In this document: positions 1-40,500 of the stretch, piece by piece | Layout of the letters: every line of letters starts with the position of its first letter | Position numbering within the stretch: the stretch's first letter is position 1 | Assembly (NCBI GenBank): GCA_964017125.1 | Contig: OZ024902.1 | Span: forward strand, 35,685,676-35,749,675 | Origin: Flabesymbios commensalis | Lineage: Eukaryota; Annelida; Polychaeta; Terebellida; Flabelligeridae | Length of the DNA stretch: 64,000 nucleotides | Direction of reading: 5' to 3' | Program-made: the position numbers and the translations under genes | Notes under the pieces: generated by a model | Database searches by the model: none | Told to the model about the DNA's origin: nothing | What the model saw: only the letters and a program-made list of their open reading frames with translations

Positions 1-499
1 TTCAAATGTGTTTCTTGCTTATGTTTTTTATTTTTACTAAGAAAACGCAGAACTGTGGAAAAATATATAATATGTCCTCCGAGAAAATAATATTTATCAT
101 GTTTATCAGACACTGTCATATAGCTGATTCATGTTATTACCTGATTACATAGCAGAAATTACCCTGTCTATAGTCTTTCTCTTCTTAATTCCCCATATAT
201 GTATACCATTTGGACAACAATACATTTGATAAGCCGTGTTTTTAGGCCTCAGCCAAATTTTGAAGGATGCCTATTGTCGTTATGCGGCGCGTCCGGCTGT
301 CTGTCTCTCCGCCACTATATGACTTATTTCGCGTTACTGGAATGCACATTAAACTTCACATACAGGTTAATTATCACTAAGCCTTGAGTTAGCATTTGAC
401 CTTTCTGTGACCTTTATGTCCTTGATGATTTTCCGATCGGCAAATCTTCTCGTTAACGCGATTCACAATTTTATATGTATCGCTACAAAATTTATACCA

Positions 500-960
500 T
501 ACATCTATTTCATCAACAGCTCGATTAAGCTCGAAAATGGGCACGCATCCGCCAAAAACTAGGTCACAGTGGACAAAATGGCCGACTATCGGCAAATATG
601 TTTTTAAATCTTGAGAACCGTTTCAGATAGCTAGCTAGACCATTACTAGAACAAAATGGGCGATTTCACGGGGGACTCTGCCCTGAAAAAAAATTAACTC
701 TATCAAATTTAAAATGGCTGACTTGCTACCATTATTGACATTAAAATGCGTAATATCTGGAGAAATGTGCGAGACAACTAGACCATTTATACTATGAAAC
801 AAAATTTGCCGCTTCAGGTCTCTGAAAAAAAATTCAACTCGATCAAATTCAAAATGGCCGACATGCGGCCATTTTTTATTTCATTGTGCGTTATATCTGG
901 AAATATCTGTCTAACATGACTAATTTGAAATAAATGATCATGAGTATCAGAGATATAGTG
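500..960. repeat. Diverged tandem repeat, about 140-bp unit
   Basis: The word aaaatggcYgac recurs at about 568, 712 and 852. Each is followed by similar text (atctgg, tagaccatt, ctgaaaaaaaatt, caactcgatcaaatt). About three decayed units are present. The rest of 1-1570 holds no exon that I can support. Confidence 0.6.
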
Positions 961-1570
961 GAGTGAAAATTGTAAAAGTTATAGTTATAACTTATTTTTA
1001 AATTCTATTTCCTTTTGAACGATGATTAGAAGCTTCCCATTCCGTCGCCGACGGGCCTTGTATAGATGTAGTTAACGAGCCGTGATTGCGTGCATTATCC
1101 AACGTTTCTGTCCGTCGTCTATATCCAGGGCAAGATCAAGATTCTTGATGACAGAGAAATGAGTCATTGGGTACGTGTTATTTTTGGGGCAGAGTGTGAG
1201 AGAACAATATTTAAAAAAAAGTTGTTCCTTATAAATAGATGATTGCAGTATCCGTTATGAAATGCAAAATATTTTTTGTACACTGTCACATTTATTGAAG
1301 CTACTTGGTCGCTGCTCACAATTTTTTTGGCCTATATAGGCACTTACCTTCCTGACGTGAAATAAAAAGGTTTTTGTCGCAGTTCTGAGATTATAAAAAA
1401 TGGCGATAACTTTTAATTAAAAATCTCATTCTTATAAATGCGATATCTTCAGAACCACTAATCCAGATCACTTGAAATGTTTTGGGCGCGTTTCAATGAT
1501 TTCCATAGCTTATTGACTTTCTCCAATTATATACAATAATATATTGAAGTTGTTTTTGTCCCTTATCTAG

Positions 1571-29576
<28,006 letters not shown>

Positions 29577-29688
29577 TGATATCACTGATCACATCACTAG
29601 CGAACTCTTTCAATTGTATCATTCAGATTTATATGTTTTAATCATAAAATCTAACTCTATTATTTGTTGTGTTTTAGATTTTGATTGA

Positions 29689-29694
29689 ATTAAA
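29689..29694 (+). terminator. Candidate poly(A) signal ATTAAA for gene 1
   Basis: ATTAAA lies 112 bp after the stop codon. A canonical AATAAA follows at 29897-29902. Either could define the 3' end; cDNA would decide. Confidence 0.4.
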
Positions 29695-29896
29695 ATATTA
29701 TGTTGCTTCGTACTACATTATTAGTTAGTTATGGGTAGACGATTTGTGTGGGTACACATCCGGCCCACCGAAAAAAAAATATTTAGCCCCTGCGAGATGG
29801 TTAGAAAGTTATATAGGTCTATTTGGATAGTTATTTATACCTATATCTGAATATGATACAAATTCCTTGGGCCTTTTTTTTTTTTTTTTAATACAG

Positions 29897-29902
29897 AATA
29901 AA
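29897..29902 (+). terminator. Candidate poly(A) signal AATAAA for gene 1
   Basis: A canonical hexamer just after an 18-base T run, about 320 bp after the stop codon. It is an alternative to the nearer ATTAAA. Confidence 0.35.
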
Positions 29903-32900
29903 TAATTATTGACAGCTCTTCAGCATGTTTAGCTTGACTGTGACTACAAACAAGCCAAAAAGAGTACAAATGGACTTAAACAATGGCCAGGGCATCTACG
30001 TGTAATTTTGGTTGGGCATAAGAGGTTGTGACTGGCTGAATAAAACTTTAGGTCATAGATGCAGCGCAAATTTTCGAAAATTTGCTGGTGTCCTGCTCCC
30101 GATCCGCGCTGATTTCCCAAATTTTTACCCCGGCACTTACCAAGAGGCTGTGCCCCTGAACTATGCTGCTTAAAATAAACCTGCAGGAACAAGTTTATAT
30201 TGTGACAAGTGTGTCTTACCATAACCCCTAACCTACCGATGACGCATATGTTCCCTTATTACCACTTCAACGAATATATGTGTTACACTTTATTTAATTT
30301 TACCTAAAAAAAATTAATTGGTGCAAGTGTGTCCCACAATAACCCTTTCATTGCTAAGCACGATTAGAATCGTTTTTATTCTTTTTCATTATGTTGAACT
30401 GTATTTTACTTGTGGGGATCATGTGTCAAATTACTTTCTGTGTTTCAGAAAGAAATGCTTTAAATATAATTTCAGTCGTCAAATTAGTCTGAAATAATTA
30501 ATTATTTAGGCTTATTAGCTACATAATCCCTTAAAAAAATCTCCATCCTCACTTTTCTCGGTATCATTTTTACTAGACCTTGTCTGATATACACCTTTCC
30601 CAATAGCAACACGCCATACACTACAGTGACTAAAAGCTGAACTATTTAGTTGGGAGTCCAGTCACACTTCTATTACAACACGCCACAGTGATTAGAACTA
30701 AACTATTTAGTTGGGAGTCCTGATTATGCGCAAAGTCGTGCAAACAGTGTATTGAGTCAAATTATGTAGACAGGAAAAACCTTGTCTGATACTGTGTCAA
30801 ACTATTTAGACAGAAACTATATTTCTATAAATATATATATATTTACCTCCACACCTAAACTGAAAGAAATATTTTGTTTCGGACAAAATATGAAGAATTT
30901 AGTAAGTGCAATAAATAATTTGTCCAATTCAAACACTCCAGTCCTCTTCTGGTTAAACCTTGGCTCCCTTACGGGGAATGGTTCGTCTTGTTGCCTATAT
31001 CAGTTTGAAAGAAGATACTACATATACAGCCTAACCATAAGCTGATTACTCGATGGAGAGACCTGTATTTTATAACAAGTATAAATTTCGCACTACGTAT
31101 TATACTGTATGCAGAGGTGTGTACCGATACTACTACTATACGGTAGGCATATAGGCTACTCTGCGAAATACGGTAGATATGACTTTGGACAAGTAAAAAA
31201 GTATAAATTTTGAGATGGCGGGTAAATTATTTTCACTGGATAATTTATAAAAACCTATAATTTTGATCAAATAAACCTATAAAAGCCTATATTTTTATTA
31301 AATAAACCTATAAAAAACCTCTATTTTGGCCCAAAATGCAAATGGGAAAGAAATGCGTTTTTAAGCATCAAGATTTGCAAATGTTTGGTCTCCAAATAAA
31401 AAATTAAATAATTTTCTGCCACTTATATAAGTTCTGAATCGCGGCAGCGAGAGTGGGTGAAAAATTAAATCAGATAGCCTAAGTTAGCGGGTAAAAGGTT
31501 AACCTAACAGTGACGAATATTTCTCTTACCACGTGAACAAATACTATGTTTAATTTCCCCTGAATAGTTCAAATTCTACCAATAAAAAAAGGCACGTGTA
31601 CCAACAAAACCAGTTGATCTCAGCTATATAAGTAGGACAAAGGTTTAATTAGGATTTTTGTTATTGTGTGCCTTCCACCCCGACGTGACACTGCTCTCGT
31701 TCAATATTAAAGTCTACAATTGTAATTTATCCGAAGAAACAACATGGCTACATGTAATGGAATTTGGCGACACCAAGTCAGGACAGTAATTTATGAAAAA
31801 GACTCCGACGTGATGGCTTCTATCTTTTTCGATGAAATAAAGATAAGATTGATCACACATACGTAATAAAAGCGTTGATATTTAAAGTGTAGATATTGTA
31901 TGTAGGCCCTATTAAATGTCATTTTAAAATGTAAAGTTTTTTTTCAGTTTATTATCGTCCTCCGAAGGTGGCCTAAAGCCCGATTCATATCATTTTTATT
32001 ATCGTCCTCCGGGTCAAAAAGTTAAGGAAAAAAACTTAATTTAAACTTTATTTGAAAATTCTATTGATCTTGCTTATTATCATAATTACAGAAGAGTTTA
32101 ATAAGTTTTAAATGATAGCTGTCCCGGGCGATTTTACAATGAAAGTAAAATTGGATGCAGACTAGTAATAGAATTTTTTATGAATGCAAATGAGCCTAAC
32201 AAGAAAACATCCGATTTCACATGTCCATTATTTTACCAGATCCACTCACCTTGTAATGCACGTTATTCTTGACGGGAACAGTAACCTCCTTTACTCATTA
32301 AGCAGATATATCACATCACACAGGTGCAAATAATGAGCTGCCCATATGGGACGAAAAATACTACTACTACTACCACTTATAACCATCCCAGTACCCGAAA
32401 TTCCTATCAGTAAACATTTCAATTACAAAACATTAAACAAACGGTTTTCTCTGAAGGTGAAATTGCCAGTAAATATTTCTAGACGTAATAATAAAAGTGG
32501 GGAGGTTAAATGATAAAATCTGCTTTATCGCCCAGATCGAACCACCATATATTTCCAAGCTATGTATTAACATTTTGCGATATTCATGGTACTGCTCCGC
32601 AATATCTTGCCGATTTTTCACAAAACCACCACGAGATCGTCATCTAGGCCCTAACTGCATTTTGTTAGTTTACATGCACGTGCTTCTCAGTGACATTGCC
32701 ACGATGACACAAGTAAAGGGATACATATGACATAATGTTATGCTTACATATCAACATAATGATCATTACTTATTCAAGACCAATACAACGATTTGTATTG
32801 TTTCTTGGTGAATGTTGTGGAGAGATCAAATCAACTCGGGGACTACAATCTTGAGCTGGATCAGTAATATACACGGGGCCTCTAGCAAACACGATGCGTT

Positions 32901-33779
32901 TATGTTGGTTTAGTGCTGCGTCACCGTCGTTGTTTTGTCACTACCCCTTTTTTTAATGTTTTACTGTTTTTATTAGACGGCCACGCCGTGAAAATATAAA
33001 TACGTAGCCTATATGATAATAAATATAGTTATATATACATGATTTGCAAAATGATTATGCATGATGTTAGCATTTCTGATATTAGACATCCTATCTAATA
33101 AAAAGCAGTAGGCCTAACTATATATTATTATATGTGGAATAATATAACGTAGAATTCGCCTAATTTTAGTTGGTATGTGGTGACCAACAAATGACATCAT
33201 TGACCAGTCACAACTCGTGATTTGACATCAGTCCATCTCAAACATGGACTAATACCACTTAATCTTTGTAAACGAGGCCCGCCCTTAACTGGCATGAACT
33301 AACTCAGACATTGACAGCTACGTCTCTCTTCACATTTTATATCGCACTTATCATTATAAGAAACACAAGTAGTCCAGCCTAACATTTTCCCCGGGCCTTT
33401 TCCATGTTAATTTAATTTCTTAAATCGTTATTGACATAATCAACCGATTTTACTTAAAACAGTGAGCTGAAAACACGATCAAGTAAACGTTCCAGAAGCT
33501 AAGACCGTGTTTCGTCCTACACGTCTTAAGCTATATAACGCTAGAAAATTTCACATATACGTACACATTACATTTACAGTTATTGAGAAAGCTCAGCGTT
33601 TAAACAAGGACATAGCAGCAGATTGTTGAAACTGTGTCAGGGTCTACGTGTAGGTATGCTTTGGTAAATTAATATCCTCATCGTGCATATTTTTATTCCA
33701 ATTTATTCATGATAATTTTCATGCAATAGCTATGACTGTTTTTGTTTGAATATTTCTGTTCATGGAGTTCATATGAGGG

Positions 33780-33866
33780 TTAACCTTTTCAGTGCGGGGA
33801 CCGCCTTTAGACGTCAGAATCTGACGTCAGATTCTGACGTCCAAAGTCGATCAGTGAAATAATTAA
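33780..33866. repeat. acgtcagaatctgacgt hairpin element, copy 4
   Basis: cttttcagtgcggggaccgc, then the directly abutting gacgtcagaatctgacgtca, then gtccaaagtcgatcagtga. The right outer arm has lost the ccccgc segment. Confidence 0.75.
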
Positions 33867-34014
33867 ACATGTATATTGTCCATAGACCCATAACATAGGT
33901 ATTCAAATGAAGCGTAAAGAACTAACGACAACATTTATGATTAATTCTAATCGAAAATAAAACCTTTGGTCTTCATGTTTTAGGCCTATACAGACATATT
34001 TCAGCGTTGTAACC

Positions 34015-34164
34015 CAGCAGACACAAGACGTTGAATCAATGTAGGTTTCACGTTGGTCCACCGCTTAAGACGTTGAGTCAATGTTGGTTTAACGTTGGTC
34101 CGCCGTCTACGACGTTGGACCGACGTTAAACCAACATTGATTCAACGCCTTCTGTCTGCTGGGG
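34015..34164. repeat. Palindromic 'caagacgttgaa' element, 150 bp
   Basis: The ends cagcagacacaagacgttga and tcaacgccttctgtctgctg are inverted. Inside, gttggtttaacgttggtccg faces ggaccgacgttaaaccaaca. It is a larger relative of the family at 15886 and lies 364 bp upstream of the gene 2 start. Confidence 0.8.
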
Positions 34165-34528
34165 AGGGTTAACATTACGGTGACGTAGACGGTTGACGTG
34201 GTGGATTCCTCAGCATTAAGCAATACAAGCACCGTGTACTTGATATAGGTTGGCTGAATGCTGGGGATATATTTATATGCGAACCAAACTCTAGGCCCAA
34301 TATTGAGGTGTTCTGTTTGTTTGAATACGTGGCCCACTCTCTTTGTAACAGACCTACAGCAAACACTGGACACCGAACCTGCCTTTTTGACCACGTCTCA
34401 CCAGATGACAACACAGAGGTCTTTTTTTCTTTTGACATCATTACCAGTTGCATCTGATTAACCATCTTCAAGACCTATTCCGGACTGTAGATCTTATCAA
34501 ATACCACAGCTGAGTTACAGAGTGGGGG
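34165..34528 (+). promoter_or_regulatory. Presumed 5' flank/UTR of gene 2
   Basis: This is the 364 bp between a palindromic repeat and the gene 2 start codon. An AT-rich stretch near 34263-34276 (ggatatatttatatgcg) could serve as a TATA-like box, but no initiator or TSS evidence is visible. The repeat ending at 34164 limits the upstream unique DNA. Confidence 0.25.
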
Positions 34529-34585
34529 ATGGATGCCCGGATTGTTGTGGCTCTTTATGGACTGCTGACTGCTAGTTTTGCAAAG
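34529..34585 (+). CDS. Gene 2 exon 1: start codon and signal peptide (residues 1-19)
   Basis: The ATG in gggggATGG has G at +4 and opens a frame that runs exactly to AAG|GTAGTT in phase 0. The overlapping ATG four bases on is in another frame and stops after 11 codons. The peptide has the n-, h- and c-regions of a signal peptide. The link to exon 2 rests on phase and on the sense of the protein; it spans a 7.3-kb intron. Confidence 0.62.
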
Positions 34586-37500
34586 GTAGTTATTGTTAAA
34601 TGATCTTGAAAAAAATTCGCGAATAATCCTCGTTGCAAATTCTGGTTTGACAAATAAGTAGAGTAGCCGGTCTGTCGAGCATTAAAATTGTTGGTACCCT
34701 AAGGTTTTAATGGTCTTTTTTGTTTTCCACCTGGTTCAGACATGTAATCAGGTAATTTCCGTCGTATGACAGATTGGCATACTTGAACATTTTGCACAAT
34801 TAGCATAAATACAAGATGACTGCTAATATCACTGTAAGTAGCATAGTTGCTCATATGATCGCGTAATATGTTTTGGCATTTTAATTGATTTAAATGCACT
34901 TATCAAGTTCAGTTAAAAACAACCTCATATCTGATCAATTTAGCATATCATAAGTTTTGATACAAATTTTACAAGTATAGGGAAATGATAATTATCATAA
35001 TGATAACCATTTTTATGATATTTTCGTGGGGAAGGGAGACTGACACACCAATGCCCGAATAAACTGACACACCAGTATTTAAATCAAAATTTAAATTGGT
35101 CTAGACTTAAGGGCTCAGGCGGCCTTGTCCATAAATGTGTGTCTTAGGGTAGGGTGTATTTATTGTTCATAAGTGGACGATTTCCTTTGGGGTTGTTTCA
35201 AAAGAGTTAAGAACGTTTTAGGTGTGTCTTAGATGTTGATAAAACTCAGTCCATGCATGCTGTTGGTTTATGCACCGACCGTTAACTGATATTCTGGAGC
35301 TATAATGTTAAATCCACTGAACATTCTAATTTGTTTGCATTAATTGCCTACTTTAAAATTGCGCTACCAATGAATTTGCTATAGGCATACAAGGCCCTAG
35401 AAGAAGATCAGAGCGGCACACAGAAGAACCTGGGGCACATGAATGTAGCGGGGTTATTTTTATTGAACAATACCAATCTACAAAATAGCTTATTATAACC
35501 ATTTGAGACTGAAAGAAAACAATATTTGTTACATTTCCTGTCAAAAATAAAATCAGTCACAATGACCTCATAGTACAATTTGAACTATTTAAAAATAAAA
35601 ACAAAATTCTATTTTTTCTGATAAAGTTGCTTAGTCAAAGGGGCGGGGGCCCTAGGGTAGTGGCTAGCACCGCTGCCTTTCACGCTGGAGTTCGGGGTTC
35701 GTGTCCCGGTCTCGGCGGTTTGAAAGAAACAAAGATGTTTCTTCCCCATCCACTCGTAAAACTAAGTATTGTGGGGGTAGGAGGGGCTACGTGACCGAGA
35801 GATAGTGAGCTCGGCCTCAGACCTCCAGGGTTTGAATTTCGAATCCTGTGTCTGCACTGTTGACCTTTTTCGGTTTATATTAGATATGACCTTGACCTAT
35901 AGATGAAGTTCAGCATTTATATGCATGCTGTATGACCTTGAGTAGCCACACTAGTTAGATAAAACCTCATTAAAGCAGTGGTCCACAGTGGAAGGGGCTT
36001 GCGCTGACAGTCGGTAATCTTTTCTGAAGTATCATCATATACATTTATATGTGTGAAAACAGTTGTTTTGTTCTAAAAAAATTATTTCTAAAAATCGAAC
36101 AGCTTCAGATACTTGTAAAAGATTTGGTTTTTTTATAACAATTAAAGTTTAAATTTAATGTTATTCAGAAGACATGTTTAATGGACGAAACAGATCATAA
36201 TAGTTATTGCAATTTTACCTTATATACTCTTATCTCACAATGAACTATATACACGTATATGACTCTCATCGTGGTCTGGCAATTTAATTACATAATCCAT
36301 TTAATTACACTTTATTTTCAATCTATAAACGTTCAACAATATGGGAAGATTTATTTATAGAATTGAAGGGAAGCAGTTAAGCAAAAATATTAGCATAGGT
36401 AACATTTAGAGACCACCACGAGATTGAAATTAACATTATCAAGCATTTTTATTAACGAAATAGTTCCAACTGGTCACAACTGTCGGTACATGTTAAATTA
36501 TTTTGACTGGTGATTTGAATATAAATTTATTAAATGTAAACGAGTTTTCATTATAATTACTTCGCGTAGTTTATATCTTACACATTACCCACCCTATTGT
36601 CTCGTAGATCAGGTACGCTTTTTGATAACTTTTGTTTAGTAAATTTACTTCTAACCCAACAGATCATCCTGCATTTTCACAAGTGGAATATCTGATCATT
36701 TTCCTTATTGTATTATCATTATTGTCACACCACGTACAATTATTGAACCAATTAAATATATAAATCAGTCGAATAAATCATTTAAAAACAGATACTACAA
36801 GAGCATGTCCAGACGAACAAATAAACTATAATCCACATTTAGACCCTAATTATAATATAATAGAGGAATCGCAAAGCAAAAACATTTACAATGTAAAAAA
36901 GTGAAATTTAACAAACATAAGCATAACAAATCGTTATTAATAAGAACGGGTATAATCAGATGTTTTAAACGCAGATACTTTTTGCATAGAAAACTATAGA
37001 AACACCTCTAGATTCAATTGAGTATGCACAGAGTAAACAAATGTTCGCACATATAGCAATATTTCAAAGCAAATATTTCTTTTGCAAAAAAATTGAAAAC
37101 ATCTCTACCAGATCAAATAAAAATAAATGACTTGTGTGATTAATGATAAAAAAACAATAGCTAATTCTTTCAACAAATACATTGCAAACATTGGCATTAC
37201 ACTGGCATCAGGCCTCAATGATGTACCCGAAAGCTCGCGAACGAATTATTCAATACAGATTCTTTTTTTTTTTCATTTTAAATATAGACGAAGATACACT
37301 ATAAAATTAGTAAACTAACTGATAACATTACTTTTAAAAAGAGTCCTGGTGTTGACGATTTATCAACTATGTTTAATTTATGTAAAGCTAAAATCAATAG
37401 AAAATAAGTATTTTTATGTTGGCTTCTTAATTTGGCCATAAGATGTGAACTGCGGGAGTCATTTAAATTTTGGGCTGCTGTGGTAACGTAGCAAGTGTGC

Positions 37501-40500
37501 CGAAAGCCCCATTTAACAGTTATTCTCGTATTTCTTATTTTGGACATGCCTGTCCGAAATTAAAATTTAAAAAAACTTACGCAATTCTATGCACATGTTA
37601 ACATATTATGGACATATCAAGAAGCCGGAATAATAAATATTTTAGCCTGATTAAATTTAATTCAATTAGCTAAATCTTATTTATTAAAACCCTTGACAAC
37701 AATAATAAATCAATCACTTCAAATTGGCATTTTCCCTGAAATTTAAAAATAGCTAATGTCATTCCTCTGTTTAAAAAGGGTGACGCTACCCTCATTGATA
37801 ATTAAATATCCATATCGCTCTTACAGCAAATTCTAAATATTTAAAGTGTCATTTTTAATCAATTGAATGAATATTTTACCTTAAATAACTTTTTTTATGA
37901 TAAACAGCATAAATTTCGTAAAAATCACTCAACCAAATTAGCTGCATTAAACATGTTAAATGATGTTGATACTACTATAACTAATATGGATAATGGAAAC
38001 ACACCTTTTGCTGTCTACCTAGATTTTTCGAAACCGTTCGATACTTTACATTACTTTATAGTATTGGATAAACGTCTTCAGATTAAAGCAAGACGATAAG
38101 CTCATCCGGTGCTGATTTAGTGTTGTAGCGTTGTAACGTATGCTACGTGTTTGCTGGGCAGTGGTGACTACAATGTTGTATGTGTATATGTTTATTTAAA
38201 AAAATGAAACTATATTAACGTTGTTTCATGCTTAATCTCAAAAGAATATTTATTAATATTGTGCTAGCGATATACAATTGTCTTAACGATGGTCTCCTTG
38301 ACGACCATTCCTGTATATATATATGGTCGATTCCCACGAAAGTGATGCATTTGGACCTTATTTTGAAAATGATTGTTTTCTTAATATTCAAAATAAACAG
38401 CGCCTTTATATTGCGCTTTCTGAAGCGCCTCACCTGCATCTAATCAATAGCCAACACTTTTTTTGCTTTTTTAAATTTGAATTTTTTTAATTCATATTTT
38501 TTGAAAATGTAAAATTTGTGTAACCTTACGAATACAGCTTGTGTTAAGATATCTGAGTAAATTAATATTGCATAATATACATATTGTATAGACTATATCT
38601 GTGACATGAGCTGTTCTTGCTATTTATTTACTGAACTAAATTCATTGTGGAGCATGTTCACAAAAAATAATTTCAAGTGCGTTTTTGTAACCATACAAAT
38701 GCGCTTTCATGTGTTATAAAACGAATACACAAGCTCTTTTCTCTGAATACACTTGTGGTACCAATGTATAATATGGGCAAGGTAAAATGTCGAAAAATTA
38801 TAGATTTTTTTTATTTTCTGCCATTGAACACTACGGGGTATAGAAATATGTGTAACCCTACGAATTTTCAATAAAGAAATGGCAGCTGTGCAACTCCATG
38901 AAAGCACATGGGGTTTACAGCCTTGTCTAACAGAATAACCAAGGTACTGTCCACGTGGCAGTTAGATTTCAGTGATTAATATAGATATCTTGAAAAGTTA
39001 GCAGTGTTTGAATGTTTAATATATCCTACAAATTATCACAGTGCTACATTTCACTGTGTAGGTGTGGATAATATAGGAGTTAATTAATTATTTATGCTGC
39101 ATTATCATGTCATGACATGCCAATATGTGGACGATACAGTTTATAATATTATTATGTGATAGAAGAGCCACCAGAAACTGCTGATATTGTCATTTGTAGG
39201 GTTACATAAATGTTAGGTAATCGTAGGGTTACTATCTACAAGAGAAAAACGTTAAATGATTGCAAAACAGGCCACGAATAAATCTAACATCACAGCGAAC
39301 CCATATGAGGTGCAAAACTCAACAAGCTAATAAATATTAAAAAAAAAAAAATAGAATACATGTTTTTAAAACGTTTGGAAATTATTTTAACTCACCAATA
39401 CAAAAGCAAATTTACTGTTAATATACTTTGTTATACATCAAATGGAACAATAAATCCAACCTGTATTATGTTGTGTATTACAAATATTTGAAATATTAAT
39501 TTAAGCATATCTAGCATCTAAAAGAGTTCACTACTGCGTGTATTCGTAGGGTTACCAATTTCACAGATAGCTTCTAGGTTGTAAAACACAATACGAGTTT
39601 AATTGGCATTGGGAGACCTTTCTCTAAAAACACGGTATTTTTTAAAAATAATATATACAAGCAAGCAAAAACAAATGTTATTTTAAAACGTGTGTGATAC
39701 AATAGCGCCATAATCACTGTCTGACTTCACCAGTTGGAAATACATAAAATTATTTGACAAATTAGATATTTTGTTCAATGATCTATGTGAAGTGTATTAT
39801 AGTGTGGTAAATGTATTGGATATTGAGCAGTATCATACGGGAGAGCACACATGTGTTTATATAATATAATGAGCCGTCAATATCGCAGTTTTGTGATGAT
39901 TTTTTATAGGCCACCTAGATAGAGTAACCCTACAAATGACAGCGTAACCCTACAAACAAAGCTGTTATAAGCATTTTGAATCGACGTAGAGCAACCAGTT
40001 TTACTCTTTTTTGATCATTTTAGCTATATCTGTCGTATACCTTTCACAAGTGAAGGCATACGTGTATATGTATGTATATTTTTTTAGGCTGACTATTAAT
40101 TTAGTGAAACACAATAAATAAATTATTCTCGTGATCCTCATGCACCTTGTTGCTAAGAACACTTTATTCCCCCCTTCTCTGATTGTTTCTTAATTTGGCT
40201 GTCAAAGTAATGTTAGTTATCGATATAAATCGTTCATAACACAACAATTATTTAAATAATAACCTTAATTTTCAATAAAATATAAATTTGTAACCCTACG
40301 AATACACTTTTAAAACCAAGGAGAAAAATGTTTAGATGAACACATGATATGAAATCAAGATTTAAGATAAAATGGCCCATTTACAGTTTATTATTCAACC
40401 GCTATTTCTACTCTAATCCTTGAATTGAAAGAAATATTATGCTTGACATGTCTTTTTTTGTATAATTTCTGAATATTGATTAATTGCAGCAAAGTTGAAG

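Larger units (their letters stand above)
29903..34164. other. Intergenic region between gene 1 and gene 2
   Basis: No gene was recognised. A fragment at 30080-30190 (caggggcacagcctcttgg on the complement) may be a decayed DNA transposon. Short direct repeats (actatttagttgggagtcc) occur near 30640 and 30700. Tandem cctataaaa-type sequence lies at 31245-31325. SINE tail pieces are at 31950-31990. Two palindromic elements close the region on the right. Confidence 0.5.
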